This document shows, piece by piece, positions 16,477-25,303 of a DNA stretch of 64,000 bases; position 1 is the stretch's first letter, and every line of letters starts with the position of its first letter. The stretch is from an uncultured Collinsella sp. (GTDB taxonomy: Bacteria > Actinomycetota > Coriobacteriia > Coriobacteriales > Coriobacteriaceae). The position numbers and the translations under genes are program-made. The stretch lies in contig UQPI01000004.1 of the NCBI GenBank assembly GCA_900542945.1, positions 1 to 64,000 of the forward strand, in the 5' to 3' direction. The notes under the pieces are model-generated. The model made no database searches. It was not told the DNA's origin and was given only the letters and a program-made list of their open reading frames with translations.

Positions 16477-17556
16477 ATGGTAGATTCCAAGCAGGCTCCA
16501 CTCGACTCCGCGGCAGCCGCAAAAGCAGCGTTCGCTTCGGTCCAGGACAAGCCATTCCCCGATGATATCTTTACGGCTCCCGAGCTTCGTTGGGCTGTGA
16601 TCGGGTGCGGCGTTATCGCCAACCAGATGGCCCAGTCTCTCGCTCTTGCCGGCCGCAAGCTTGCGGGCGTCGCCAACCGTACGCTGTCCAAGGCTCAGGC
16701 TTTTGCTGAGCAGTATGGCATCGAGAAGGTCTATGAATCGGTTGAGGACCTCTACGCCGATCCGGGCATCGACGCCGTCTATATCACCACGCCGCACAAC
16801 ACGCATATCACCTATCTGCGTGACGCGCTGGCCGCCGGCAAGCACGTGCTCTGCGAGAAAGCCATTACCCTCAATTCCGCTGAGCTCGACGAGGCGCGTG
16901 CCATCGCCGACGAGCACAACGTCGTCCTCATGGACGCCACCACGGTGCTTCATATGCCCTTGTATCAAGAGCTGCGCCGTCGCATGGATGCCGGCGAGTT
17001 TGGTCGCATGAACCTCGCCCAGCTCAACTTTGGTAGCTACAAGGAGTACGGCGATCTGACCAATCGCTTCTACAACCGCAACCTTGCTGGCGGTGCCATG
17101 CTCGACATTGGCGTGTATGCCCTGTCCGTCATGCGTCTCTTTATGGCAAGCCAGCCCATTGAGGTCGTTTCGTTGGGCAACACCTGTGAGACCGGTGTTG
17201 ACGTTGCGGGCGGCATCGTCTGCCGTAATGCCGAGCAGCAGCTGGGTGTTGTGAGCCTCACGCTCCACTCCAAGCAACCCAAGCGCTCGATTATTAGCTT
17301 CGATAAGTGCTATATCGAGGTCAACGAGTATCCGCGCGCCGATCACGCGACTATCGTGTGGACTGCGGACGGCCACCGCGAGGAGGTCCACGCCGGCACC
17401 GAGGCTTACGCCCTTTGCTATGAGATGGCCGATCTTGAGAAGGCCGTTGCCGGCGACGACTCTAAGCGTGAGCTTCTGGGCTATGCTTCTGATGTTATGG
17501 AGCTGATGACCAAGCTACGCGCCGACTGGGGAGTCGTGTACCCCGAGGAGGAGTAA
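16477..17556 (+). CDS. Gfo/Idh/MocA-family oxidoreductase
   Basis: The 359-residue product has the N-terminal Rossmann motif (WAVIGCGVIANQ, around residue 37-48) and the family segment AGKHVLCEKAITLN, with the lysine that usually contributes to catalysis. The C-terminal half is the GFO-type beta-sheet domain. It probably oxidises or reduces a sugar or cyclitol with NAD(P). ATG 16477 follows CAGGAGG; an upstream in-frame start adds poorly conserved residues. It forms a two-gene unit with the DeoR-type regulator 3 nt downstream. Substrate unknown. Confidence 0.88.
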   Translation: MVDSKQAPLDSAAAAKAAFASVQDKPFPDDIFTAPELRWAVIGCGVIANQMAQSLALAGRKLAGVANRTLSKAQAFAEQYGIEKVYESVEDLYADPGIDAVYITTPHNTHITYLRDALAAGKHVLCEKAITLNSAELDEARAIADEHNVVLMDATTVLHMPLYQELRRRMDAGEFGRMNLAQLNFGSYKEYGDLTNRFYNRNLAGGAMLDIGVYALSVMRLFMASQPIEVVSLGNTCETGVDVAGGIVCRNAEQQLGVVSLTLHSKQPKRSIISFDKCYIEVNEYPRADHATIVWTADGHREEVHAGTEAYALCYEMADLEKAVAGDDSKRELLGYASDVMELMTKLRADWGVVYPEEE

Positions 17557-17559
17557 GCG

Positions 17560-18306
17560 ATGCTAGCGGAAGATAGGCTCAACGCGATCGTGTCGATGGT
17601 TCAGCAGACCGGCTCGGTTACCGTGCCGGAGCTTGCCGAGGCCCTGGGCGTGACGGCGTCTACCATTCGGCGCGACCTGCAGACGCTCGACCGAGCACAC
17701 CGTATCGCCAAGGTGCACGGAGGCGCGACAAGTCTGGAGCGCGCGCACGTGACGCGCGACCTAACGCTTAATGAGCGCAGCGACCTCCATAACGATGACA
17801 AGGAGCGTATCTGCGCCCGTGCGGCGGCGCTTGTGGAGCCTGAGAGCTTTGTATACATCGACTCGGGCTCGACGACGCTCAGGCTCATCGAGCATCTTCC
17901 CCACCTTGAAGATGTCACCTACGTGACCGATTCCGTGCTCCATGCTCAGCGCCTTGCTTTGCGGGGTATGCGTACCGTGGTGCTGGGCGGCGAGCTCAAA
18001 CCCGAGACCGAGGCGCTCGTTGGCCCCGATGCCTTGGCAACCTTAGATCGCTACAACTTCAACTGTGGCTTTTGGGGCTCTAATGGCATCGCCGCCGAGC
18101 AGGGCTTCACGGCGCCCGATATCGAGGAGGCCCAAGTAAAGCGCATCTCGATGCGTCATACGGCCAAACGCTTCGTAATCTCGGACGCCAGCAAATTTGG
18201 CATGGTGGCGCCCGTCAAGTTTGCGGACTTCCGCGACGCAACGATTATTACCGCAGGCGAGGTCCCCGCCAAGTACCGGGCAATGGACAACGTCATCACG
18301 GTCTAA
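17560..18306 (+). CDS. DeoR-family transcriptional regulator
   Basis: The 248-residue protein has the DeoR N-terminal winged helix (ELAEALGVTASTIRRDLQTLD, about 25-45) and HGGA, followed by a sugar-phosphate-sensing domain (IDSGSTTLRLIEHL, then VVLGGELKPETEALVGP). Such proteins repress sugar operons until a phosphorylated sugar binds. It is coupled to the oxidoreductase gene and probably binds the palindrome at 16393-16426. A hairpin terminator follows. Confidence 0.88.
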   Translation: MLAEDRLNAIVSMVQQTGSVTVPELAEALGVTASTIRRDLQTLDRAHRIAKVHGGATSLERAHVTRDLTLNERSDLHNDDKERICARAAALVEPESFVYIDSGSTTLRLIEHLPHLEDVTYVTDSVLHAQRLALRGMRTVVLGGELKPETEALVGPDALATLDRYNFNCGFWGSNGIAAEQGFTAPDIEEAQVKRISMRHTAKRFVISDASKFGMVAPVKFADFRDATIITAGEVPAKYRAMDNVITV

Positions 18307-18329
18307 CAGCAGGGGACGGGCTAAGGCCA

Positions 18330-18738
18330 AAACCACCACAAAGGTGCCTGTCCCCATTGTGGTGGTTAGTAACGAAAACCGAGTAGTTTTCTCAATAGAA
18401 AAGCGGCAACGTCCATCACGGGCGTCGCCGCTTTCGTTGTCTGCCGGTTTGTCTAAGTCTGTAACAACTGGACCGTTAAAAGTGGGCTAGGTGTTACAGA
18501 TCGAGATACTTACGAACCGCGCCGTCCCTTTGTCTCAATCTGTAACATCTGGGACTGATTTTGCTGAGTTACTGTTACAGATTGAGATTATTCCCTTGAG
18601 GGGATTCGAATGTCTCGATCTGTAACAGATGGACCGCAAAATGGGCTTTAGCTGTTACAGATCGAGATGTTTGGGAATCCGGCAGAGCCATCGCGGCAAA
18701 ACCACCACAAAGGTGCCTGTCCCCTTTGTGGTGGTTTA
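18330..18738. repeat. Palindromic repeat cluster: three 80-bp units between two hairpins
   Basis: Two copies of an AACCACCACAAA hairpin (18331-18367 and 18699-18737, loop GGTGCCTGTCCCC) flank three palindromic units at 18450-18507, 18531-18588 and 18611-18668. Each unit has arms near TCTCGATCTGTAACA / TGTTACAGATCGAGA, repeating every 80-81 bp. The second hairpin overlaps the stop codon of the minus-strand pseudouridine synthase and could terminate it (TTTT follows on that strand). No gene is present. The layout resembles REP/BIME clusters. Confidence 0.75.
18400..18437 (+). terminator. Terminator downstream of the DeoR-type gene
   Basis: AAAGCGGC (18400-18407) pairs with GCCGCTTT (18427-18434). 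Internal ACG/CGT pairing is possible, and TCGTTG follows. The stem is good but the T-run is short. Confidence 0.6.
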
Positions 18739-19395
18739 GGGCTCCCAGGGGCAGGGGGCTTCGATGTGAATGTGCTCGCCGGTTACGGGGTGCGTAAAGG
18801 ACACGCTGTGGGCGTGGAGCATGAGGCCGCAGGGACGCGGCGTGCCGTAGAGCTCGTCGCCTACCAGGGGATGACGCTCGCTCGCCAGATGCACACGGAT
18901 TTGGTGCTTGCGGCCGGTGAGCAACTCGACATCGATATATGAGCGCGTGGGCAGGCCTCGACGGCTCTTAAGACGCTTGAGCACCTTTACGCGTGTTTGA
19001 GACGGCTTGCCGCTGGCGCCGACGCGCATCTTTCGACTATCGTGGCGGTCGCGGGCGATGGGCTTGTCGATGAGCTTTTCGTTCCAGTCGATCTTGCCCT
19101 CGGCGAGCGCCAGGTAGTGCTTTTCGAACGCGTGGTCGATGATCATCTGGTCAAAGGCGGGCTGCGTCTGCTTGTCGAGTGAGAACAGCACCACGCCGGT
19201 GGTGTCACGGTCCAGGCGATTGAGCGGCTGCATGTCGGTCGCGGCAAAGCCGTCGCCCATCGCCAGCAGCAGGTCGCTGGCGTAGTCGGTAAGTGTGCGC
19301 TCGCCGGTGCCGTCACCGTGGACGATCATGCCGGCGGGCTTGTCGATGGCCATGAGCCAGGCGTCGCAGTAGAGGACTTGAGGTTCTTCGTTCAC
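18736..19395 (-). CDS. RluA/RluD-family pseudouridine synthase
   Basis: These enzymes isomerise uridine to pseudouridine in rRNA or tRNA. The 219-residue product has the catalytic motif NRLDRDTTG (Asp62 expected) and the C-terminal ELLTGRKHQIRVHLA and HSVSFTHPVTG segments. It lacks an N-terminal S4 domain and is short, nearer RluA-type than full RluD. It starts 15 nt after the U32 gene and is probably co-transcribed with it, which makes an RNA-modification operon. Target site unknown. Confidence 0.87.
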   Translation of the reverse strand: MNEEPQVLYCDAWLMAIDKPAGMIVHGDGTGERTLTDYASDLLLAMGDGFAATDMQPLNRLDRDTTGVVLFSLDKQTQPAFDQMIIDHAFEKHYLALAEGKIDWNEKLIDKPIARDRHDSRKMRVGASGKPSQTRVKVLKRLKSRRGLPTRSYIDVELLTGRKHQIRVHLASERHPLVGDELYGTPRPCGLMLHAHSVSFTHPVTGEHIHIEAPCPWEP

Positions 19396-19410
19396 GTGTA
19401 AGCCTTTCGG

Positions 19411-21906
19411 TTAGCTAATTCCCACAAACATGCAGCCCGAGGTGGCGCCGCGCAGGCGGGCGGCCGGCTTGCGGCCGGCTTGAGCCGCCTCGACAGCGCG
19501 ACGGACGCGAGCGACGGCACGGCCAATCTCATCGGCCTCGAGCAAGGTTCCGTCGACCATAAGACGGCGCACGCCGGCATCGAGCAGCTGCGGAACTTGC
19601 GGCGTGAGGTCGATGGGGTAGGCGTCGTACAGGCGTGAGCGGCCGTGGATGTCGGTACGCACCGGCATGACCTTGCCGTCGATATTCTTGAGCGAGAGCT
19701 TGCGGGCACGCAGGCGGCAGTTGGCACAATCGTGGATGCAGCCGTTGGCAACCTGCAGAATGCAATGCTCGCTTGTCATGACGCGCGGGCGGCCAAAGAC
19801 GGTGATGCCCAGAGCCGCGGGCGCGGCGGTGCCGAGCGAGATAATCTCGTCGAGCGTGATCTCGGGCGAGAGCCAAAACGCACCGGCTCCGCGCTCGGCA
19901 AGCGCCTCCATGCAGGGCGTGTTGTGCACCGGCAGGCAAGAGCGAATCTCGGCCGTGGCGCCAACCTGGGCGGCCAGGGCAAGCTCAGAGATGTTGCCAA
20001 TAGCGACCGTGGCGCCGGCAACAACCCATGGGTCAACGCGGACGTGGTCAACGGCGCGGCAGACCTCATCGAGCACGGGTACGATGCCCTGCTCAAACGT
20101 ATCGGCGGGGGAGAGCTTGGCCGCATCGAGTGCGTCGGTGGTCATGTAGATGCGCGTTGCACCCTCGGCGCGAGCGGCCTCGGCGGCCTCGAGCGAGGTG
20201 ACGGTAGCGCAGATCTGCGGCTCATCGCGGTAGTGCTCGGGCGCGGGGCGGGAATCATTGGTGACAATCGCCGGTAGCTCGAGCGTGCGGGCGCGTTCCT
20301 CGTACGGTGCCAGAATGGCCTCTTCCAGCGCCTTACAAGCGGCGGCGCGCACCTTGTGCACGGCGGAAAAGCCCATGCCGCAACTCTCGTCGAGGGCCAC
20401 GTCAAAGCTCGCGGCCTCAAAGGGAGAGGAGCCCATGCGCCCGACGTGCTCAACCAGATCGGATGCCTCGACGGCGCGGGTCTTGGCGGCCTCGACGGTG
20501 AAGCCTGTGGCGGTGGCGGTGAGCGCGGGGTCGTCACAGCAGGTGAGTGTGACAGTAAACGGCTTGCCCAGGCGCGCCACGACGGACACATCAACAGCGC
20601 GGCGGCGCAGCACATCGCGCTTGAGCGCGGCGCCGGCGGCGTCGATGGCACGCTGGCTGCGAATCACGCGGACGCGGCAGCCCTCGGGCATGCTACGGGG
20701 CACGCGACACTCGATAACATCGCCGGCAGCGGCATCATCGGCGGCAATGGTGGTCAGGAACTGGTCAAACTCGTTATCGTGGCGAAGCTCCAGCAGGTCG
20801 CCCTTGCCCACGGGCTCAAACAGCTCAATGCGGGCGATGGCGGCGCGGCGACGGCGGTCGTCGGGCTTGAGGCCGCGCACATCGCGGTTGGCCGGGCGGC
20901 TGCCCAGCACCGTGCCCACGATCTGGCCGCGGTTGTTGGAACGCTCATAGCTCATCATCTCGTCGCCCGAGGTGCCGTCCTGATAGGCGTGCGTAAAGTC
21001 GCGGTTAAAGCAGCGCTTGAGCTGGCGCTGGCGGGCGGCTTTCTCGTCCTTAGAGGTCGAAACATCGGCCAGCATATCGTCAATCTGATGACGATACACG
21101 TCGACGATGGAATACACGTAATCGGGAGCCTTCATGCGGCCCTCGAGCTTGAGCGATGCGGCGCCGGCGTCATACAGACGGCGAACGAGCTGCGAAGTGT
21201 TGGTGTCACGCGGGCATAGCGCACGCTCGCGGCCGGCAGGGGAGAGCGAGCGACCGTTCTCGTCGATCAGCTCGTAGGGCAAGCGGCAGGGCTGGGCGCA
21301 CATGCCACGGTTGGCCGATCGTCCCGCCATGGCAAAGCTCGAAAGCAGACACAGGCCCGAGTAGCAAAAGCAGATGGCGCCATGGCTAAAGACCTCAAGG
21401 TCCACATCGGGCGCGGCGTCGTGGATGGCGGCGATCTCGTCGATGGAGAGCTCGCGCGAGAGAGTCACGCGGTCGGCGCCCTGCTCACGGCACCAAAGGG
21501 TTCCGCGGTCGTCGTGGATGTTCGCCTGGGTCGAGATATGTGTCTCGATGCCGGGCATGGTGCGCTTGACCTCAAAGAACAGACCCCAGTCCTGGATAAT
21601 GAAGGCATCGGCGCCCAGCGTGGAGCAGCGATGGATGAGTTGCAGCGCATCGCCCATCTCGGACTGCTTGATGACGATGTTGACCGTGACGTAGACGCGC
21701 GACCCGGCTAGATGCGCGGCGCGGCAGGCCTGCTCAAAGGCCTCGTCGGTAAAGTTGGTTGCCTTGCGGCGGGCGTTGAAGCTGCCCATGCCACAGTAGA
21801 TGGCGTCTGCCCCCGCGGCGAGTGCGGCGGCAAAGGGCTCGGGCCCTCCGGCGGGCGCCAAAAGCTCGGGCCTGCGGTTGGTGGTTCGACTGGCGGTTGC
21901 GGTCAT
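19411..21906 (-). CDS. Peptidase U32-family protein with DUF3656 (RlhA-like)
   Basis: The 831-residue protein opens with the U32 signature (ELLAPAGGPEPFAAALAAGADAIY). It carries the conserved segment EVFSHGAICFCYSGLCLLS, with cysteines likely to bind an Fe-S cluster, and MCAQPCRLPY. The second half fits the DUF3656 and C-terminal U32 repeats, including CCAN-type cysteines (HDCANCRLR). Long U32 proteins such as E. coli RlhA hydroxylate a cytidine in 23S rRNA, and other members act on tRNA, so RNA hydroxylation is more likely than proteolysis. Its neighbour is an RNA pseudouridine synthase. Confidence 0.83.
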   Translation of the reverse strand: MTATASRTTNRRPELLAPAGGPEPFAAALAAGADAIYCGMGSFNARRKATNFTDEAFEQACRAAHLAGSRVYVTVNIVIKQSEMGDALQLIHRCSTLGADAFIIQDWGLFFEVKRTMPGIETHISTQANIHDDRGTLWCREQGADRVTLSRELSIDEIAAIHDAAPDVDLEVFSHGAICFCYSGLCLLSSFAMAGRSANRGMCAQPCRLPYELIDENGRSLSPAGRERALCPRDTNTSQLVRRLYDAGAASLKLEGRMKAPDYVYSIVDVYRHQIDDMLADVSTSKDEKAARQRQLKRCFNRDFTHAYQDGTSGDEMMSYERSNNRGQIVGTVLGSRPANRDVRGLKPDDRRRRAAIARIELFEPVGKGDLLELRHDNEFDQFLTTIAADDAAAGDVIECRVPRSMPEGCRVRVIRSQRAIDAAGAALKRDVLRRRAVDVSVVARLGKPFTVTLTCCDDPALTATATGFTVEAAKTRAVEASDLVEHVGRMGSSPFEAASFDVALDESCGMGFSAVHKVRAAACKALEEAILAPYEERARTLELPAIVTNDSRPAPEHYRDEPQICATVTSLEAAEAARAEGATRIYMTTDALDAAKLSPADTFEQGIVPVLDEVCRAVDHVRVDPWVVAGATVAIGNISELALAAQVGATAEIRSCLPVHNTPCMEALAERGAGAFWLSPEITLDEIISLGTAAPAALGITVFGRPRVMTSEHCILQVANGCIHDCANCRLRARKLSLKNIDGKVMPVRTDIHGRSRLYDAYPIDLTPQVPQLLDAGVRRLMVDGTLLEADEIGRAVARVRRAVEAAQAGRKPAARLRGATSGCMFVGIS

Positions 21907-22088
21907 ATCCTGCCTTTCAAAATGCTCAGATATTCAAAAGTATAGTGGTGCCGTTGCGGCAGGCGATGCCCGTGCTCCAAGCGGGATAAAGTCTTCAGCA
22001 GCTTGGGCTGGCTGACCTCGTGGAGAACCGTTCAGCGGTTCGGGGAAACCGTTGGGCGATAAAATATTCTCGCAAGCTGATAATATTC

Positions 22089-22117
22089 TTGCATCAAACG
22101 GAAACCTTGAGTACTAT
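22089..22117 (+). promoter_or_regulatory. Promoter upstream of ridA
   Basis: TTGCAT (22089-22094), a 17-bp spacer and TACTAT (22112-22117) form a good sigma-70-type match about 90 nt before ridA. The rest of 21907-22205 is AT-richer than its surroundings and holds no gene. Confidence 0.5.
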
Positions 22118-22205
22118 CCCAATCAAGCGCGGTGTTCAGACCGAACTGTGCCTCCCGGTGTGAACGCCGCGCTCACGCTCTCTATTTGATCGTAAGGAGA
22201 AAAAC

Positions 22206-22583
22206 ATGAGCAAGACCGTCGTGTCTTCCGATAACGCACCCGCAGCCATCGGCCCGTATTCCCCCGGTATCCAGACTGGCAACATGGTGTTCCTGTCCGG
22301 CCAGCTGGGCATCGATCCCGCGACCGGCAAGCTGCCCGAGGGTGTCGAGGCCCAGGCCAAGCAGTCCCTCGCCAACGTCGAGGCTCTGCTGACCGCTGCC
22401 GGCGCCACGTTTGCCGATGTCGTCAAGACCACGGTCTACCTGGCCGACATCGCCGACTTTGCCGCCGTGAACGAGATTTACGCCTCCAAGTTCGAGGCTC
22501 CGTTCCCCGCGCGCAGCGCTTTCCAGGTTGCCGCCCTTCCGGCTGGCGGTCTGGTCGAGATCGAGGTTGTCGCCGCTCTCTAA
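22206..22583 (+). CDS. ridA: RidA family enamine/imine deaminase
   Basis: RidA hydrolyses reactive 2-aminoacrylate released by PLP enzymes. The 125-residue product matches the family throughout (AIGPYSPGIQTGNMVFLSGQ, then ARSAFQVAALPAGGLVEIE, where the arginine is the substrate carboxylate ligand). AAGGAGA precedes the ATG. The role fits this window: the diaminopropionate lyase encoded at 40216 makes an aminoacrylate intermediate, although the two genes are 18 kb apart. Confidence 0.94.
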   Translation: MSKTVVSSDNAPAAIGPYSPGIQTGNMVFLSGQLGIDPATGKLPEGVEAQAKQSLANVEALLTAAGATFADVVKTTVYLADIADFAAVNEIYASKFEAPFPARSAFQVAALPAGGLVEIEVVAAL

Positions 22584-22613
22584 GGTGTTGGTAACAACTA
22601 AACATGACATGCA

Positions 22614-22651
22614 AAAAGACCCTGCAGCGCGTGCGAGCTGCAGGGTCTTTT
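22614..22651. terminator. Terminator shared by ridA and the convergent regulator
   Basis: AAAAGACCCTGCAGC (22614-22628) pairs perfectly with GCTGCAGGGTCTTTT (22637-22651). The A- and T-ends make it usable on both strands. Confidence 0.88.
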
Positions 22652-22705
22652 GTCAAGCGATGCGACAAAAATGATCCGTTTCCCTTCGTCCCCAAGGGAT
22701 CACGT

Positions 22706-23362
22706 TTAGCCCTCCTTGCGAACTTTTTGCAGGTAGCGGTAGACGCTGGGCTCCGAGATGCCCAGCGCGGTGGCGGCGCAGGCCACGGCGCCCTTGAGCA
22801 TAAACACGCCGTTGCCGTTGAGGTGGCGAATGACGTCCACGCGGTCGCTCTGGCCAAGCGACGCTACATCCAGCCCGCGCGCGCTCAGCAACTCGGCAAT
22901 GCTGCGGTCGATGAGCTCCTGTGTGGACTCCGAAAGGCTTTCGACCTCGATAGGGGCGGGCTCCGTGCGCGTCGGCGCCGCGTCGAAGCAGGCCATGAGC
23001 TGCTGTGCCATGGCGTTGATGGAGCGCACGGTCGAGAGGTCGGTGTTGACGCAGAGCATACCGACGATCTCGTTATCCTCGCGGATAAAGAACGTCGCGG
23101 ACTCCAACGTCTTGCCGCCGGCACCGCGCCCCTCGTAGCCCGTAATAAACGGCAGGTCGCGATACTTGGGGTCGTGCATGATCTTGAGTGCCAGATCGGT
23201 GGCGGGGCCGCCGACCTTGCGGCCGCTCACGATGCCGTTGCGAATATCGACGATGGCGTGGTCGGGATCCGAGAAATCGTGCAGCACGATTTCGCTGTTT
23301 TTACCGAGTATCTGCTCCAGGAAATCGACCATCGGCAAAAAGCGACGTACGGTCTCGTTCAC
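22706..23362 (-). CDS. YheO/DauR-type PAS-HTH transcriptional regulator
   Basis: The 218-residue protein has an N-terminal YheO-like PAS domain (NSEIVLHDFSDPDHAIVDIRNG, then FIREDNEIVGMLCVNTD) and a C-terminal helix-turn-helix (GVFMLKGAVACAATALGISEPSVYRYLQKV). I chose GTG 23362 because AAAGGAG lies 6 nt upstream; the longer frame adds unrelated residues. It is divergent from the NCS2 purine permease and probably controls it. A paralogue at 39285-39938 sits in the same divergent arrangement beside ygeX, so a purine-related ligand is a reasonable guess. Confidence 0.85.
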   Translation of the reverse strand: MNETVRRFLPMVDFLEQILGKNSEIVLHDFSDPDHAIVDIRNGIVSGRKVGGPATDLALKIMHDPKYRDLPFITGYEGRGAGGKTLESATFFIREDNEIVGMLCVNTDLSTVRSINAMAQQLMACFDAAPTRTEPAPIEVESLSESTQELIDRSIAELLSARGLDVASLGQSDRVDVIRHLNGNGVFMLKGAVACAATALGISEPSVYRYLQKVRKEG

Positions 23363-23600
23363 GGGCAACTCCTTTGGGTGAAATCGGAAATGTTCATAAC
23401 AATTTTTTCTCATGGTAACACGCTGCCCGTCATCTCGTATATCCGCAGGTACATTGCGTAATACAGACGAACGGTAGGATTTTGGCGGTAAGCGGTCGAC
23501 CAAAAGAAAAGTTAGATGTTATTTTGACCAGACACTTTCCTGACCTGCGGAAATGCGTTATCTCAGCTGAAGAATAGTCTGATAACAAAAAATTATTATT

Positions 23601-23619
23601 GAGAATGAGAATCATCTTT
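23601..23619 (+). promoter_or_regulatory. Fur-box-like sequence upstream of the purine permease
   Basis: GAGAATGAGAATCATCTTT agrees with the E. coli Fur consensus at about 14 of 19 positions. It lies in the AT-rich divergent region about 95 nt before the permease start. A related word, TGATAATAAATAATCATCA, occurs at 47212-47230 between yqeC and yqeB. A metal-dependent or other palindrome-binding regulator is possible, and chance in AT-rich DNA is not excluded. Confidence 0.3.
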
Positions 23620-23714
23620 AATACGATATGCAACGAAGGCACAACCTCAACCCCGCACTGCGTCACAATAGAGCGTTAGATGCGAAAACAACTACTTCGA
23701 GGATTGGTGGTCAA

Positions 23715-25109
23715 ATGACCCAGGAGACGGTTACGAACGGCACTGAAGCCCTGTTCACTCGCGAAGGCATGCCTCCCGTTAAGGAAATGATCCCGTGTGC
23801 CCTTCAGCACGTACTGGCATCGTTTGCCGGCATCATTACCCCGGCGGTCATCATGGCCGGCGTCTACGGCTTTAATAGCCAGCAGAGCACCGACATCATC
23901 CAGGTCGCGCTCATTCTTTCGGCGATCGATACGGCCCTTCAGGCCTTCGCTCCCTTCCGTCGCATCGGCGGCGGCCTGCCCATCGTCATGGGCGTTTCGT
24001 TCGCGTTCCTGCCGGCCCTGCAGGCCATGGGCGCCTCGGGCTTTAGCTTTGGTGCGCTGCTGGGCGGCGAGATCGTCGGCGGCGCCGTCGCGGTCCTCTT
24101 TGGTCTGGCCTACAGCAAGATCAAGTGGCTGTTCCCGCCCGTCGTGACCGGTACGGTCATCTTCTCCATCGGCGTTTCGCTGTATCCCACGGCCGTCAAG
24201 TATATGGCCGGCGGTATGGGTACGCCGCTGTGGGGCACCCCGCAGGCCTGGTGCGTCGCTCTTATCACCTTCGCCGTGGTCTTTGCGCTCGCCAACTTTG
24301 GCAAGGGCACGCTCAAGCTGGGATCCGTGTTCTTTGGCATGATCGTTGGCATGATCGTCTCCATCCCCTTTGGCATGATCGACTTCTCCAGCGTCGCCAC
24401 CGCTCAGGTCTTCGCCCTTCCCAAGCTCATGCCCTACGCGCTCGAGTTTGATCCCGAGGTCTGCATTACCCTCGCCGTCGTGTTCCCCATGGTTGCCATC
24501 CAGGTTATCGGTGACGTCTCCGCCGCCTGCCTGGGCTCCATCGACCGTATGCCCACCGAGCGCGAGCTTTCCGGCGCTATCGTGTCCCAGGGCCTCACCT
24601 CTATGGTCGGCGGCCTGCTGGGCGGTCTTCCCACCAGCGCCCTTGGCCAGAACGTGGGCATCATCTGCTCCAACAAGGTCGTCAACAAGTGGGTCTTTGT
24701 GATCATCGCGGCCGTCTTTGCCATCGCCGGCCTGTTCCCGCAGCTCTCTGCCGTCCTTTCCGCTATCCCGCAGCCCGTCATCGGCGGCGCGACCGTCGGC
24801 GTCTTTGGCACCATCACCATGAACGGCGTGCGCATGTTCACCCGCGAGGGCCTCACGCAGCGCACTACCACCATCGTCGGTACCTCCGTCGTCTTTGGCC
24901 TGGGTATCTGGATGGCCAGCGGCTGCCTTGCCGGCGAGGGTATGCCCACCTGGGTGTCCACCGTCATCGGCTCCAACGCCGTGACCCCCACCGCCATCAT
25001 GGCCATCGTGCTCAATCTGATCCTTCCGCAGACGCCGGTCGTGGCTCAGCACATCGATGCCGCCAAGGACGCTGCCGTGGATCTGGTCTTGCCCGAGAGC
25101 AAGAAGTAA
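23715..25109 (+). CDS. NCS2 family xanthine/urate-type permease
   Basis: This integral membrane symporter would import xanthine or uric acid. The 464-residue product has the NCS2 core, including VIGDVSAACLGSIDRMP and the nucleobase-transporter signature region QNVGIICSNK. The usual T near the end of that signature is N here. ATG 23715 begins TQETVTNG; the longer frame upstream has no ribosome site. It opens the purine block, divergent from a YheO-type regulator and upstream of ssnA-ygfK-xdhD. Uric acid versus xanthine cannot be decided by eye. Confidence 0.9.
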   Translation: MTQETVTNGTEALFTREGMPPVKEMIPCALQHVLASFAGIITPAVIMAGVYGFNSQQSTDIIQVALILSAIDTALQAFAPFRRIGGGLPIVMGVSFAFLPALQAMGASGFSFGALLGGEIVGGAVAVLFGLAYSKIKWLFPPVVTGTVIFSIGVSLYPTAVKYMAGGMGTPLWGTPQAWCVALITFAVVFALANFGKGTLKLGSVFFGMIVGMIVSIPFGMIDFSSVATAQVFALPKLMPYALEFDPEVCITLAVVFPMVAIQVIGDVSAACLGSIDRMPTERELSGAIVSQGLTSMVGGLLGGLPTSALGQNVGIICSNKVVNKWVFVIIAAVFAIAGLFPQLSAVLSAIPQPVIGGATVGVFGTITMNGVRMFTREGLTQRTTTIVGTSVVFGLGIWMASGCLAGEGMPTWVSTVIGSNAVTPTAIMAIVLNLILPQTPVVAQHIDAAKDAAVDLVLPESKK

Positions 25110-25117
25110 CCAATTCG

Positions 25118-25293
25118 GTGCTATTCGTCGGCGGACGCATCGCCTCGTCCGCCGACGTCATGCGGCGCCAAGCCGCACTTCAAAGGGTTGTCCCTTTGGT
25201 GAAGCGTTGACGGGAGAGGGCCCGTTTCCGGTGTAGGCCGGCGCTTCGCACTCCGCCATGTCAGAGGTGTCAAACCCCGCCTCTGATGTTGAA
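25118..25293 (+). promoter_or_regulatory. Multi-hairpin region between permease and ssnA
   Basis: Consecutive stems are visible: a perfect 11-bp GTCGGCGGACG/CGTCCGCCGAC near 25129-25157, TGCGGC/GCCGCA, AAAGGG/CCCTTT within a CTTC/GAAG frame, and CAGAGG/CCTCTG ending just before the ssnA ribosome site. The first may be a permease terminator without a clear T-run. The rest forms a structured ssnA leader, which could be regulatory. Confidence 0.4.
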
Positions 25294-25303
25294 GGGAGCA
25301 TCC

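Noticed and set aside
18450..18668. 80-bp repeats as a CRISPR array.
   Set aside because: Only three units, each internally palindromic; sequence between them is short and no cas genes are near.
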